Assembly: GCA_018398585.1 (NCBI GenBank)
Contig: JAGTTD010000013.1
Location: 11,008,492-11,072,491, forward strand
Length of the DNA: 64,000 bases
Direction: 5' to 3'
Source: Simmondsia chinensis
Taxonomy: Eukaryota > Streptophyta > Magnoliopsida > Caryophyllales > Simmondsiaceae
The translations under genes and the position numbers were made by a program. A model generated the notes under the pieces. The model did not search any database. It was not told the DNA's origin and was given only the letters and a program-made list of their open reading frames with translations. This document shows positions 1-13,457 of the stretch, one piece after another (the first letter of the stretch is position 1; the number at the start of each line of letters is the position of its first letter).

Positions 1-318
1 GCATCAAGCAATTTTAAGAGCCTTCAAGGAATATCAAATAACATTTAACTCTTGTTTTTATATTACAGAAAAAGAATCAAGCATAGATACCAAATCCATT
101 TTCAGTGTCCATGGCAGTAATGCCCGGTGTTTATGTTCTAGTTCTAACTTATATGGACCTCATCCTTTCTCAACCAACCTAGCTAGGCTTGATTGATTGT
201 CATTAATGGACCATGCTATCTACAAGAGTTGATTAACCATACAAAAGGCTTTAATTCATGAAGTAGACTTCCCTTCCAGGACAGCAGCAAGTCAAATTTG
301 AAACAAAGACTGTCTTAC

Positions 319-3300
319 CGAATCAGAAGTTGATTCCTGCTTTGGTATAATTAGTGTTGTGATGTGAAATACCCTGTTTTTCTGCACCAATATGACAAAG
401 GATAAATAAGAATTACAGTAGAACGACCACAATGCTCTAGTAAGTGCAATGCTTCAGATAATCGAGCAATCATACCAATGAACCTGCTAAAACACCACAT
501 GTTTCCAGGTTTTTTGTCGTATTTTCACGTGCCATTCTCAAGAAATCTTCCATGATTCTCACAGGCTGTAATGCAGGTAAATGTCACATTACATCATCCG
601 TATAAGGGAATGAAAAACTAAAAAGAAAACCATCTAAACTAACTGAAATCAAATGCATGCAAGCATTTCAAAATTTTATGAGGCAAAAGAATCAAGGAGG
701 GCCTACAATGTGCAAATGTTGATAGGATGTAGAACTTGGCAACCCATCCTGTGATGGTTTGGCAGGTCCAGGTCTTGGATCAGCTATTCTGGATGGAGAT
801 ATTGGATGAACTTCTGGTTGCACTTGTGCAAGAACAGGTGGAGGAGCTGGCTGCCTGAGATTTCCCAGTATCACGTCGGCTTCAGGACGAGACCATCTAC
901 CATCATCCAATGAAAGGACTGCTTCCATTTCCTGTCCTAAATGTTCAGCGTTTACAGCTGCAACTTCATTTGGTTTATCCTGAATCAGGCTGCTACCACA
1001 TAAGATGTAAAGTGTCACAGGCAGCAAAATTTGGGACTTTCGGTCATAGGGAAATTTCAACCGATAATTGCAAAAAAGGTTGCACAAGCAAAATATGGGG
1101 ACAGAGTCACGTTTATCAATGGTAAAGCATGGATACGAATGGGAATAAGAAGACACAGTTAATTTACAGACCTCAAATCTTCAGTTGGAGTTAAGTCAAC
1201 GTGACTTGGATAGCAAACCTGCAGGAAAGAGCATAAAAATAACAATAAGAGGTCCGAAATTCACAAATGTGAGTAGATATAAACCAACCATTTCACCTTA
1301 ACTTCCGTGCTTGGACCTCGCCACTGACTACGGAGACCATTTGGACCTAAAAAGGAGTGTCTAGATAATGTTTCTTCCTTCGGCAGTGGGAGGCTAAGAG
1401 ACCTGCATATATTAAACAAATAACCGTTATAGCCCAGCCTTAAGGAAACAGCGTGTAGCAGCAATGCAGAATATACTTATAATTTGCGAATTCCCCTAAC
1501 ACTGCCAAAGAGAAGGAGATCTCTCAGATTACAAATGTGAAGGACTCAAATGATTGTAGGGGAAGCCACATCATTTGCAAGGAAAAAAGAACATCAATAC
1601 AAGATGAAGTAATGTTGAAGCAAGTAGCAGTGCAGCAATTATGATTCGTCATCAGCAGACAGACCTTACCACCTCATGACCAATATCAACATATGTGCAG
1701 GACCATAACTGTTAAAACAAGTGCGTGCAGAGCAACACACTCGACATTGGATGCTGGTGCCTAACTTTGAGTTCGAAGCCTAGTGGTCGCCGAGACGTAC
1801 AAATGCAGCAGAAAACACCCAAAATTAGTAACACGCCAGCTAGGAAGAAGTCCTTTTCATTTTGAACCCAAAATCTTCCACTATCCAGCTGGCATTGAAG
1901 AATTTGCAAGAGCACTCCCCAAGAATTTCAGTACCAGAGCAATTTATTTCTACAAAATATGGATGTTCCTTTAATACTTGTGAAAGAAATCGAAGGAAAA
2001 ACTGTCACTTCTAGATAAGAGAGTGAGTATGTTTATTGATCCTATCAGCTGACTTCATCCTAATTGACCTATAGACTGATGATTGCACGTCCACATTATT
2101 TGCACCTTGACTGAGAACCAGTAACAAAACACCACTACTACAGGTTTAAGATTGTCATCTTTATAACTGCAACTACTAGATGGACCCTATAAACATTACA
2201 GAGAGCCTTTGGATACACATATTAAACCCCCTGCCTTTGACCATGTCATGAAGTCATTTATATGTGCTAAGTTAATATAAATATAATGCCATTTTAAATC
2301 TATTACCATAATTTGTCCATAATGTTCCTACTTTGTAAAATTATCTCTTCCTTATGAACTAGACAGTGACAACTAGATATATTGCACAGACTGACAGGTC
2401 AGCTCTGAGAAACGAACATTTTGTAGTGGACAAGTAAATTAATTGACTACTTGAACTTAAGTTTTTCATCTGGCAAGGTCACTTTCCATCGGAAGGATGA
2501 CAAATATACCATTTAGAAGAATGGATGAAATCAAATAAACAGTTTGAAATGATCTATTCATTCAGGACAACTAAGGAATCCTTTTCTTCTTGTACAAGGA
2601 TAAGGGAAGGCCTTAGGACCCATTTCTAAAAAGGAGCAACCTAGGCATTTTATATTTGGGAGGGAGTGATGAAGTTCAAACTCAGGCGACTCCCAAGTCA
2701 CGGTGGAGAACAACCACCACCCATACCCCTAGAACCTCGCGACCAAGGAATCATATCAAATGGATAACAAAAACCTTTCCCACTATGTACAATGAAAAAA
2801 ACTCAATATTTAGATTTTCGGAACATTCAGCTCAAACGCAGCACCATGAAAATAGTTAAAAGCTCCAAGACTACTCCATCCTTGTATAACTGAATAATTT
2901 CATGATCCCACATACAAGCTACCAAAATGGAAAATCATGGGCAGCAATGTAATATTCCAGCCAGATGAAATCTTATTTCAATCCTTATTTGCTGCATCTC
3001 ACTTCTTTCCTGTGGGAGATTAAAGATCCAGGACTCCATACATAGGATTAGTTGTGTAACACATACAAAGGAAGATTTTCGTCTACCTCCAAATGCTCAT
3101 GTACGCAGAGGAGCAACTTTTCAAAATTATACTCACTGCTTTTGGAAACTTTTGTCATTCTGCCAAGAATTCGATAAAAGGACTTGATTAAGCTCATTGC
3201 TCCGCTTCCATGAAGGTTGAAATGTATTGATAGCTGGCTGTAGCTGCATGAAGTACAATTTTGTTATCAAGACAAAACAACTGGACCATAAATAAAAACA

Positions 3301-6125
3301 TAATAATCCTCGGACAAACATGTAGAGTCTTCTTAAGCAACTACTCCAAAAATGATGAAGATCTAGCAGCCCGTCGGGCAAGAAGCAACTAGACAATGCG
3401 TGGATGCAAAAAAGGGGCAAGGAATGGAAAGTCAAACCTCTTACAAATATGGTTCCAGGATTATGATGATATAGTATGTCAAAATGACCATTCTACAAAA
3501 CTTATGATCATTATTATTGGAGATTTGTTCACACAACAATGGAAGTCTCAGAAACCAGCAGCAGTAGAAGTCATAAGTAAATCCAGCTATCTGAATACTT
3601 CTTAAGGAATACTCACGCATTTGCATTGTGATTAATTAAGAGATCTACAAGTACATATCAGCATGTGCTGCCTTTCAAAAGATACCACAATTCTAAGTAA
3701 TCATTGACAAGTAAAGTATTCAATCCCAGTAAAAGAATCGACCTATTTTATTATCAATTATTCAGTCGACGTAAAAGATTTCAGCAGTTCAAGCAAGGCT
3801 CTAACATATACTGATACCGATGATAGATCAAGAGTATAATAGAAACCATAATATCAGGATCCATACAGTCCATACGATATAATTCCCTCAAAAAATAGTG
3901 TGACACCTGCAAAAATAAGTACAACCATACATGTAAGGGTTACAGATTTGAGTAGATACCTGCTTACTTTGAAGAGCAGTTGCAGTCCTCTCATAAGTAG
4001 ACGGCCGTCCCACAGAAGATGCATCTGAAAGATATGAAGCCCTTTGTGACCCATTAAATTGATTTTCTGGAGCTTCAGCATGCAGTTGATTCAGCTGAGT
4101 GACTCGTTTTTGGAATTCAGGCTTCAAAGATTCCAGTTCATCTAGTACTGCCAACAATTTCTATCACAGAAAGCAAAGCAACCAAATGTTTTTAGTCAAA
4201 CATAATAAGTGACACAGAAAATTGATCAAAACTATGCTAGATCTCACCTTCTTATAAAGCACTCTTTCTCTAGGGTGCAAACCCTGGTAGTCCCGGTGGA
4301 AGGGTATGGTTTCAGACACCAAACTAAGAAAATCAAGAATGAGAATACGCAATTTAAGAATGGCCTAACAATTCAACTACGGGAAAGATGATTTAAAACA
4401 AATGCAATCCATACCTTGAAAATCTAACAAGCATAACATACAAGTCCACGATATTCTTCTCCTCCCTATATACATTGGCCTGAAGAAAACAATGTAGTTC
4501 ACCTCACATGAGAAGGCGTAAAGGATGAAAAATTAACAGAAGAAGCTTCCAAACACAACAATGCGTTTAAGTTGTCAGAAACAAAAAAACGACAGCGCTT
4601 AACAAAGACTATCTGTGCATTAAGACACCCACTTGCATGCTCATCCATACAACCCCCTCCTCCTCCCTCCCGAACTATATTAGTTTAAGCCGAAAATTTA
4701 GCAGCATCAATCTCCAATACAACCAAGCGTTAACGCCAAAAAGACATGCTTAATGTAGCTTATCTGTGCACTAAGACATTGTTCCTAAATTACGAATCCT
4801 AAAAGGCCAATATTGCTAGTAGTATGCTCAGCCATTCTCCCCTAACTATCTCCAGAAGTAACAGTGAATTCCTAACTAAGTTTTGGAGATATTGATCCAT
4901 GGGCCAATATCATAAAATTCAAAACAAATCAATCACAAGCAAATCAACATTTTCACATTGTTCTAAAGATTGGCCTCATCTTCCACAATGTGTGGAACCC
5001 AGAGCAGCAAGATTTCAGTGTGAATAATTCCACACCTCATATCAAATTACTGGCACTCCCAATCAAAACATCATAAAATAAGTCCCAGTTTAACCCTTCG
5101 ACCACATGTATTCAACAAAAAGGCCAAGGCAGTCTTAGTTAACTAAGTAACATAATACTAGTATTGTCTATAATTCGATCTCCAGTTACCAATAAATAAA
5201 TAAATTGTTAGGGCCAGCCACTTATACCAAACTCTAAATCGATATAGCAAACAGAAATAAAGGAATTGAGGGAAATAATTTAGACACTGGAATTTATGTG
5301 GTTTAGCCAAAGCCTACGTCCACGGTGGGGAAGCAGAATAATTTCACTATAGGACAGATATAACAAAGTTTCTCGCTCAAACTCTACCCGCCATTAAATT
5401 GCTCTCCATGCTACCATGATACAAGAGGATCCTATTTATAGGCCTCTACAATCACAACACCGGAAGCCCAAATGTCACCTTATTTATACCCCTAATAATT
5501 CTAGCCATAAATTGGCTGTTTCAGGAGATACATCAGCCTCGAAATCTTAAGCCAACCAATCTGATACAGTTAAAACTAGGTAGAGTTGCTAGATTGCCCT
5601 TTTTGAAGCTTAACCTCAGTTGATAGTAGAAATTGAGGGGATATAGAGTAGAATTCAGAGAAAAGAAAGGAAGAGAAATTTTAGGAGATAGAGAATTCAT
5701 CTTTGATTATTCATTTCATGCTTCCTTGCAACCCTAATGCCCTTTACAATATTGAGGAGGTGGACCGCTATACTCAAAATTACCTAGTGACTATGTACTA
5801 AAGTACTATTTAATCACACGACTGACACATGATTAATTTATTTTTCCAGTAACACAATGAACACAAAACAACATCACGATCAACTCCAAACCCTGGTCAA
5901 CATTGACGACAACATCGAAATCAAGCGAAACTGAAGCATAAAATTAAAAAAAAAAATAAACAATTTTCTTCACCGTGACAAAAATTAGGGAAAAAGGAAG
6001 TGGAAATTGACCTGTTTAAGGAGAGTATCAGCAATTCGATAGTAATAGCGGAGGGGAATGCGATTATCAACAACGATCTTCCGCGCAAGCGCATTGACAT
6101 TGATAGGCTTCGCCGGCGGGCTCAT
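319..6125 (-). CDS. AMSH3: AMSH-like ubiquitin thioesterase 3 (partial, 3' end outside window)
   Basis: AMSH proteins are JAMM zinc metalloproteases that cleave K63-linked ubiquitin and act with ESCRT-III in endosomal sorting and vacuole trafficking. Ten minus-strand exons can be read: 6012-6125, 4415-4479, 4248-4323, 3960-4160, 3137-3243, 1297-1402, 1172-1218, 707-989, 476-565 and 319-381. All have GT/AG borders and matching phases, giving 384 codons without a stop. The first exons encode the N-terminal MIT-like/USP8-dimerisation region (VVDNRIPLRYYYRIAD, SLVSETIPFHRDYQ, DELESLKPEF). The middle has the family blocks TLSRHSFLGPNGL, SVLSLDDGRW-like and PPPVLAQV. The last two exons start the MPN domain (NLETCGVLAGSL, then KNRVFHITTLIIPKQES). 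The zinc-binding HTHP motif should be in the next exon, left of base 1. The start at 6125 is the only ATG before the conserved N terminus. Conserved exon phases suggest a working gene. AMSH1 is the alternative paralogue but the PVRIMEDFL block fits AMSH3 better. Confidence 0.9.
5206..5770. repeat. LTR-derived sequence in intron 1 of the AMSH3-like gene
   Basis: Intron 1 (4480-6011) holds sequence that looks like LTR remnants. A TGTTAGGGCC start lies near 5206, followed by wording typical of copia LTRs around 5300-5325 and a CTATTTATAGGCC TATA-like block near 5432. At 5640-5760 a GA-rich stretch resembles the R-U5 part of the gypsy LTR found at 29764. No clear end or target duplication was found, so boundaries are approximate. 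Confidence 0.35.
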
Positions 6126-6428
6126 GCTTCCCGGAACAGGCGGCGATCGCCGTGCGTGTGCGGTTTCTCTCTGTGTTTCCGGTAGGTTTTCCGGTTAGGG
6201 GCAACTATCCAGATGAAAAGGGAAATTTCAGAGCAGAGGGTTTTTTTTTTTCTTTTTTGATCAAAAGCGGGTGATTTCTTCTTCCAATTGTTTTTGTTAG
6301 GGTGTCGACATTATACGAAATAGGGGACGACACGGTGGCGAGTTAAGTCGTTTTTTGATGACTAGAGTGATAAAAAAAAAAAATAGATGACTTAGTTATT
6401 TAAGTTAAATTTTAAAAAAATTAGTTAT
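6126..6428 (-). promoter_or_regulatory. 5' leader and proximal promoter of the AMSH3-like gene
   Basis: About 300 bp separate the AMSH3-like start codon from the nearest transposon boundary at 6429. The stretch contains a T-rich tract at 6241-6258 (A-rich on the gene strand). I see no clear TATA box. The inference that it is promoter and 5' UTR rests on position only. Confidence 0.4.
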
Positions 6429-6639
6429 TATTATAAATATTAAATATTTTTTGGGTATAATTTTTATAGTCGAGTTTGAATATTATTAAATATTGTAAAA
6501 AAATTAAAAATTATGAAAAAGGCCTTTATATATATATATTTATATATATATATATATATATACACGCGACAACGTATGCAGAGTTTACAATTGTGCGTGT
6601 CAAAACAAGTACTGAGTCATGCGTATGCTTTTATGTATA
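6429..6639 (+). repeat. Copia 5' LTR, left part
   Basis: It aligns with the start of the 3' LTR at 18635: both share a TTTGGGGTA-type block, TTTGATATTATTAAATAT-like sequence, an AT microsatellite and a GCAGAGTTTA block. It is interrupted at 6640 by the nested element and continues at 13125. The AT repeat is much shorter here than in the 3' LTR. Confidence 0.8.
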
Positions 6640-7380
6640 TGTTGTAAAAAAACAGTAAGTAGTAACAACAAAAACAAACAAACACAGCAACAAAATTGAT
6701 AAAGTGAGCAAAGATCTTACAAAACGATTAACCGTACCGTGGAGCAAGCCACTGTCCTAAAAGACGATTTCGCCACTGCCTAGGGTGCAAACAAAGTTAC
6801 CGACGGCCGTCCTCTATGATTAACACGATCCGACCTTTAACGTGCACTCATTAGAAGCCGGGTGGGATGCCGAGAAAACTTTGTCCAGACTTAGAGAGGA
6901 AGTATGAAGCGAAGAGAAGAGAAAGCCTTTTTGTTTTTGGATAGATTAAATAGCTGAAAAATTTTTAGTATTTATAGCCCTAATTGTGACTGTTGGGAGC
7001 AGCCTTGAACTCACAACGGTTAGCTTTAAAGGGGTGCATCTCATAGGAACAAGAAGCAATAATGGAGGTCTTGCTTGGGAGAGACAGACGCATATTTACG
7101 AGGAGCTTTGGTAGCCAGTGAAAGAAAAGAAAATATTTTCGATAAAATAAAAACACCCGTTATAAAAAGGACACCCACACCCAAGCACGGCACGGTGGGC
7201 AAGCGGCACGTGCCCGTGTGGTTTCCACCATTCTTTCACCTTTAACTTATTTCAAATCCTTGCCTTTACAAGGCCATATATAAACTACCCCTCCCTTTTG
7301 TAAATTATCCATGTGCGATGTGGGTTTTAGCTTAGGACTTCAATTATTCAATTTAGCTAAGCTTTGTTATATTTTCAACA
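6640..7380 (-). repeat. LARD-like element LTR (left copy)
   Basis: It begins TGTTGTAAAAAAA and ends TATTTTCAACA. It is closely similar to 11743-13124 and keeps an uninterrupted CTGCCTAG at 6776-6783, which is the empty-site version of the hAT MITE insertion in the other LTR. Confidence 0.8.
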
Positions 7381-10300
7381 GTCCCCCACAAATGTCACAA
7401 AGCTAAATGAAAGAGATCAGTCTGGGCAAAAGAGTGAGCTTAGCTTTTCAATGTCGATGTCTCGCAACTTGAATCGACACCTAATACGCAACAAGTTTAA
7501 GACCAATAGCTTATCAAGTTACTTTCGTTTTGAACATGACAAGAGGTTGTATAGTCTTCCACCTGAGCACATACCAAGCTCAAATTATCTCAGCAAATCC
7601 CGCAGTTTGACACTTTTATCGGCCATGCGTCCATCCTAGATTCTCATAGGTGCTCTAGAAGGCAAATCTTCAACCTTCACAGGGAGCGGCCACACTCCCA
7701 CACCTACATAGGTGGATCCCATCAAGTGCGTGTTACTTCGTACCACCAAATAATGGCTATGAGTCCATTAAGAGCTAATGTTCATCCTCATCACCTTAGT
7801 AACATTTTCTAGGCTCCATCAAGTGTGACTCAACTCACACCACTAAAACTATGGCTATGGATTGACCAACATTGTCAACATCATAGGTAGGGACAATTAT
7901 TGATTACAGTGTATAATCGAACTGAACTATAACTTACTTATTAAACCTGTATAAACCAGGTTGAGATACATCATAGTCAATTCATTTTACAGACTTTAAA
8001 CCCATCCCCCTCAATGCATTTCTAATACAATTTTTTTGACAAAGTGTCTTTATCAATGGATTCACAAGATTCTTTTTAGACCTTACACAATTTAGTTATA
8101 TCACTTTGTTTTGAGTAGATCGTTTACGATCTTATCCCTGAGACGAATAAGTCTCACTAAGATGGAGCTATCCTTGACATCATGGCAGGTCGGTGTGTCC
8201 ATCAAGTGTGCTACCTCACACCACCATAATAGGTTATGGACAACATTAAGAGTATAGAGCTCAACCTTAACATTATAGTAGATTCTACATATACTTAAGC
8301 CACAAAACAGCAATAGCTCAGAATGGGCTCGGGTGGCTTAATTCCCTTTTCATCTATTTTATCAAATCTTCCCTTCTTAAGAGGCACTTGGTATAAGTTG
8401 CCTTCTCAAAAGGACATTTAGTAAGAAGATCTATCAAGCAGTCCCACTCCTAACTCGAGTGAGATCGTGAGTGTCGCTTGACACAATAGCTAAGGCAATA
8501 GCCCTTAGCTTGCTAAACGCATCAGGTGTGCAGTGCCCACACCATCCTTCACAAATTATGGGAAGGTTAACATTAAGCTCAACCTTCACAAATGCAATCA
8601 CGACACTGTAAATGAAGAAAAGCGATACTTAAGTTAGGCACTGCCAACAACAATCATAAGTTGCTCTTACCCCCACATTGAGGCATCTGCAACGAGCTGT
8701 TAAACAATAAGCTCCATATCCTGCCAATTTCAACAAAAGTTAATATAACACAATAGTGGAGCAAATATCATATTAATAAAATCATATCTCCACCCCAAGT
8801 ACTCATATAGTATACACACAATTGGCAAAACAATTTTGTACTGCGGAATATCAGTTTTACATACTAGTACAAGAGTGAAATTTTTATGATCTTAACTCAA
8901 CCCAACCACCATTAGTTGGTTCACAAAAGACCATAATCCATAAATGTCTTTTATCATTTAAACTAAGGCAACCCAAGCCTTTGCAAGGCTCTCAAGTCCA
9001 AGTGTTGGCATCAATAAACTATTCTCACTGAATGTGAATGGTCACCACAATAATATTTCCATCATAATCAATTCCCATAAGCTAGCTATAACTAGCGAAC
9101 CTCGACGAAACACAATAATCGCAAGAGATTGCGACCAGTCAACATATTTCATAGGCTCTTAGGTGCTCACATTAACCCCTACAATGGAATGTATCACTCT
9201 ACATTCCTAAACCATTTAATTTTTCTATCTACCAACTTAAACTTTAAAGTCAATTCAGTAGTGCAGGTCTGAGAGGGGTATCCCAAAATACAATTCACTA
9301 ACAAGCCTAAGCACATAGTCATTATTAAGATAGTTCTCATCAATATTAGATACCCAATTGGCATCACATTATCTATTTGACATAACATAGAGTCTATTAC
9401 AATGTATGCCCCAATGCATAGTACTTCATTGGTACATCAACACTTTCATTATAGAACTGCTCATCAAGTGAATCACAAGTATATAAACTAGGTTTACTAA
9501 ATTATGTTATATTAGGATGAACGTTGTTCTTTACAAACATTATGCTATCAAACACCTTAGTGCATTTTGCATGTGATATACAATCAACTTTGTACCTTTA
9601 TAAGTAAACACTAGGGTCGCATGCAGTCTTATTCAGCATGTCATTAAAAGGACAAAACTCTCTTAGTAATTTTTCTCCACATAATAAAGAGAAAAACCTT
9701 TAGGTGTTCTAGTAATCTTTACTTCAACAAAGTCTTTTATGTCAAAGCACGAAGTTCAAAGACTTTGTTGCATACACAGCATTTACAGTCATATCGAACA
9801 AATGATCACATACTCATTGTCATCATACTTAAGAGTGCATTCACCACTATTAGAAGCAAATTCATATGTAATTGATGTTACATCAAATTTGGTTTCACTT
9901 TTTAGGAGCTTATTTAGGATCATATTAGGAATGCGTAAGTTTACAAATTTTATCTTCTATAAAAAGGACAATTGACCCTTCTAATTGTTCCAGATAAACT
10001 TTGTCCCTAAGTCAACATTTAAAAAAAAATTGTATCCACATTTTATTTGGTGCATTACAATATCCAGATAGAAATAGGAGCTTATCAAATTCTAGTGGTG
10101 CCCGTCTTAGTCACGGGAAGAGCAGTCAGGTTAATCATTCCCCTTTTTATATTAGTGTTTCTCTTTGATCATTATCCTTCAAATTTGTTTTGAATTCTCG
10201 TTATGTTGCCAATCGGTTTACATCCTTTAAGGATGCACAAGTTCTCATCTGTGATTGTTCGTCTTTTCTCCAAAAATGGAATTAGCGAATATCAGGATTT

Positions 10301-11742
10301 CCTCATAGGTTTTTGTTCCTATTCCAATATGTAGACACAATAATTTCTTCATTTATAATATTAGTAATCATGTTTAGTCACAAACATAACTCCACCTCAA
10401 GTCCTCATGATCACATACTCTGTTGGCTCATCAATTTATTGTTTTTCATATATCATTATTATGATGGAGTATTATTACTTCAACCTAACTACAAAAGAAC
10501 TGACATACTTCACATTGCTCTATTACAAGTCCAAAAATAATGCAATTAACACAAGTTCTAACCATTATTGTTCTACAAGACAATACCCCACATTTTGTTA
10601 GCTCGTAGTATAAGTCATATGAGTGTACCTTTTTCTCAACTATAGACTCGGCTTAATTTGTGCACCACACGAGATTAAAGAACTTAATCAAATATTACAT
10701 AAGCATTAACCTCGTAAGAGGATACAACCCCCCACATTTCGGTAGGTTAATACCAGAATTTATGTTAATGTGGGTACGACTTTAAAGCTAAAATGCAAGT
10801 ATTAAAATATTTGCCCACCAAACAATATGTTACTTCCATTGAAATTTTTGATACAAAAATTAGGAAACAAAGTCTTTATAACATCTAGTCTAGCAATAGC
10901 GTGAATATAAACAAATTCCTAACGCTCAAACATACGCCTGGTCAATATCTTGGCACAAATTTATTTATCTATTTTAATTACTTAGATTTAAAGAGGTCCT
11001 CCTTTCTATTTTTATTAATAAATATAAAGGCACACATATATTTATATTTCCAATTTATATTTATATTTCTAATTCACCATCTATATCAATAACTTAAATA
11101 ACCTCACAGTTAATTTCTATATTCCAAGGAATTTGGACCTTTCCTAAACCCATTTGTTCTTTAAATATCACTTACTTTTATTTCCTTTTTATTTTCCTTT
11201 TCTTTATCTTTTCTGCATTTTTCCTTTGGTATTATATCATTATTTGTTTTTTTATTTTTTCAGAAGCTTCATCTTTGATCTTCCTTCATCTCCAGTACAC
11301 CTAAACCTTTGTATAGGGCTCAATGAATTTCTGACCAACAAGCCTCCACCTCGGGTCATAGCCGAGAATCAAAATGCCAGAGCACTAAAGGCTCACCAAC
11401 CAAAAGCTTAGGTTTATTTTAATTTTATTATGTATGTCACTAAAAAGCGTCATCTACTGAATTATCGTTATTGATAGCGAGGCACCACCACCTCCACCGT
11501 TCATGGCAGGGGCATGTTTCCATTTCAGCACACATTATACCCGTTGAATAATTATGCTTTTAGTGATTCATCACAATCAATTTAACTTTAGCTTAATCTA
11601 AAGTCTTAGGAAATCAGTTAATATTTGAACTCCCTATTCTCAATCTAATCACATAGTGGCATTTACTAATCATAAACAAATTTAGAATGCCAAAAATAGG
11701 AAGCCCGGTTGCTATGATTGATCGGAAAATCGTCTTTTAGAT
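7381..11742. other. Non-coding interior of the LARD-like element
   Basis: About 4.4 kb without a long reading frame on either strand. A loosely repeated theme, CATCAAGTGTG followed by ACACCA and TATGG, recurs around 7720, 7810, 8190 and 8520, each followed by a phrase about TTAAGAG or TTAAGCTCAACC. This looks like diverged tandem duplication. Nothing else recognisable was seen. Confidence 0.5.
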
Positions 11743-11885
11743 TGTTGTAAAAAAAAGTAAGTAGTAACTGCAAAAACAATTAAACACAGCAACGAAATTG
11801 ATAAAGCGAGGAAAGATCTTACAAAATGATTAACCGCGCCGTGGAGCAAGCCACTGTCCTAAATGATGATTTCGACGCTGCCTAG

Positions 11886-12480
11886 TAGGGATGGCAATGG
11901 GATGGGGCGGGGCAGGGTGGGTATGGGGGGCGCCTCCTCCATACCCGTACTCGCCACCCAAATCCTATACCCTTACCCGCCCTATTACTCGCCACGGGTA
12001 TGAAGTGGGTACTCGTACCCGCCCCGGCAGGTACAAACCCATACTCATACCCACCCCATTACCCACGGGTGCCCATTACCCGCCCCTACCTGCCCCTGTC
12101 CGCACCTACCTGCCCTTACCGGCCTTGATACTTATCTATGTCCAACTTATTACCCATAATCTTTTCTTTTTCCCTTTAATAATAACCATAAATTCATACT
12201 CATAAATTGCATAAGAAATATTTTATATAAAATAACACAACGGGTAACTCCAATATGTGATTACGAGGCGAGTATATTCAGGTACGGGGCGGGGCGATGC
12301 GAGTACATGCGGGTACGGGGCGGGTACAAGCCTATACCCGTACCCGTCCCATACCCGTGATGGGTATTGACATGTGTACCCTGCCCGTTCCCGTTACCTG
12401 CCTCATCTATACCCGTACCTGCCCTAAACGAGGCGGATACCCACGGGTAACAGGTTTTACCCGCCCCATTGCCATCTCTA
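11886..12480. mobile_element. hAT-type MITE, GC-rich family, copy 1
   Basis: A 595-bp element with terminal inverted repeats TAGGGATGGCAATGGG and its near complement CATTGCCATCTCTA. It is flanked by a perfect 8-bp duplication CTGCCTAG (11878-11885 and 12481-12488); 8 bp is the hAT signature. The sister LTR at 6776-6783 has the single, unfilled octamer. Inner arms are rich in CGGGTA and TACCCG words, so the element can fold on itself. It does not encode a transposase. Confidence 0.92.
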
Positions 12481-12757
12481 CTGCCTAGGGTGCAAACAGA
12501 GTTATCGGCAACCGTCCTCCAGGATTAACGCAATCCAACCTTTAACGTGCACTCTTTAGAAGCCGGGTAGGATGCCGAGAAAACTTTGCTCAGACTTAGA
12601 GAGGAAGTATGTAGTGGAGAGAAGAGAAAGCCTTTTTATTTTTGGATAGATTAAATGGCTAATAAAATTATAGTATTTATAGCCCTAATTATGACTATTG
12701 GGAGCAGCCTTGAACTCCCAACGGTTAACTTTAAAGGGGTACGTCTCATGGGAGCAA

Positions 12758-12835
12758 GAAGCAATAATGGAGGTCTTGTTTGGGAGAGATAGTCGCGAAG
12801 CAATAATGGAGGTCTTGTTTGGGAGAGATAGTCGC
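12758..12835. repeat. 39-bp tandem duplication inside LTR
   Basis: Two adjacent identical 39-bp units (12758-12796, 12797-12835) beginning GAAGCAATAATGG. The other LTR has one unit near 7050-7090. Confidence 0.85.
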
Positions 12836-13124
12836 GTATTTACGAGGCGCATTGGTAGCCAGTGAGAGAAAAGAAAATATTTCCGATAAAATAAAAATAA
12901 CCGTTATAAAACGGACACCCACACTCGAGCACGACACGGCGGGCGGGCGGCGGGTGCATGTGTGGTTCCCACTACTCTTTCACCCTTAACTTAACTCAAT
13001 TCCTTGTCTTTACAAAGCTATATATAAACCACCCCTCCCTCCTCTAAATTACCCATGTGGGATGTGGGTTTTAGCTTAGGACTTCAATTATTCAATTTGA
13101 CTAAGCTTTGTTATATTTTCAACA

Positions 13125-13372
13125 TATATATGTGTAAAGGAAACGGAGCAAAAAAAATCAGAAAGAAAGAATTGAGAAATAGTTAGAATTGAAAATGAAG
13201 AGAGAGAGAGAAATATAAAGAATAAAATATTCAGAGAATTATTTAAATAGAAGAAAGATTTTTTTGATTTCTGAGTTCTTGAGTAAAATACTTGTTATTT
13301 TCCTTTATACATATTTGAGTTTGTATTTTTATTCTCTTCCTTTTGAGTATAATATGTCTATAGTTTTATAAT
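13125..13372 (+). repeat. Copia 5' LTR, right part
   Basis: It continues the 5' LTR after the nested element and aligns with 19300-19543, including AGAATAAAATATT and CTATAGTTTTATAA. The LTR ends near 13372. The next bases (TTATCAGCACGAG) occupy the primer-binding-site position; I did not match them confidently to a tRNA. Confidence 0.78.
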
Positions 13373-13457
13373 CCGTTATCAGCACGAGTCTCTAGCCAAC
13401 CAAGGATTATCATAAGCTTGAGGTAAAGTTTTTGTTCCCTAGTCTTTGTAATTTTTA

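Larger units (their letters stand above)
6640..13124 (-). mobile_element. Non-coding LTR retrotransposon (LARD-like) nested in copia LTR
   Basis: Two direct LTRs (6640-7380, 741 bp; 11743-13124, 779 bp once the MITE and its extra target copy are removed) bracket about 4.36 kb of interior. LTR ends are TGTTG and CAACA. Minus orientation is inferred from the purine-rich GTGGGGGAC next to the left LTR when read on the minus strand. The interior has no recognisable gag, protease, RT or integrase on either strand, only short spurious frames, which fits the LARD class of large non-autonomous derivatives. The target duplication is ambiguous because the target is AT repeat (TATAT on both sides if one base is shared). 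Confidence 0.75.
11743..13124 (-). repeat. LARD-like element LTR (right copy, with MITE)
   Basis: It shares its ends and length with the left LTR apart from a 595-bp MITE at 11886-12480 plus one duplicated target octamer, and a 39-bp tandem duplication (12758-12796 and 12797-12835) absent from the other copy. Confidence 0.8.

Noticed and set aside
3842..3907. Possible extra AMSH3 exon (VSHYFLRELYRMD on minus strand)
   Set aside because: It has an acceptor-like CAG but a weak GTTTCT donor, no match to the family, and exons 4 and 5 join in phase without it.
11891..12488. Pro/Thr/Tyr-rich frames in the hAT MITE
   Set aside because: They read the CCCGTA-type arms of a non-coding MITE; the same happens at 61202-61722.
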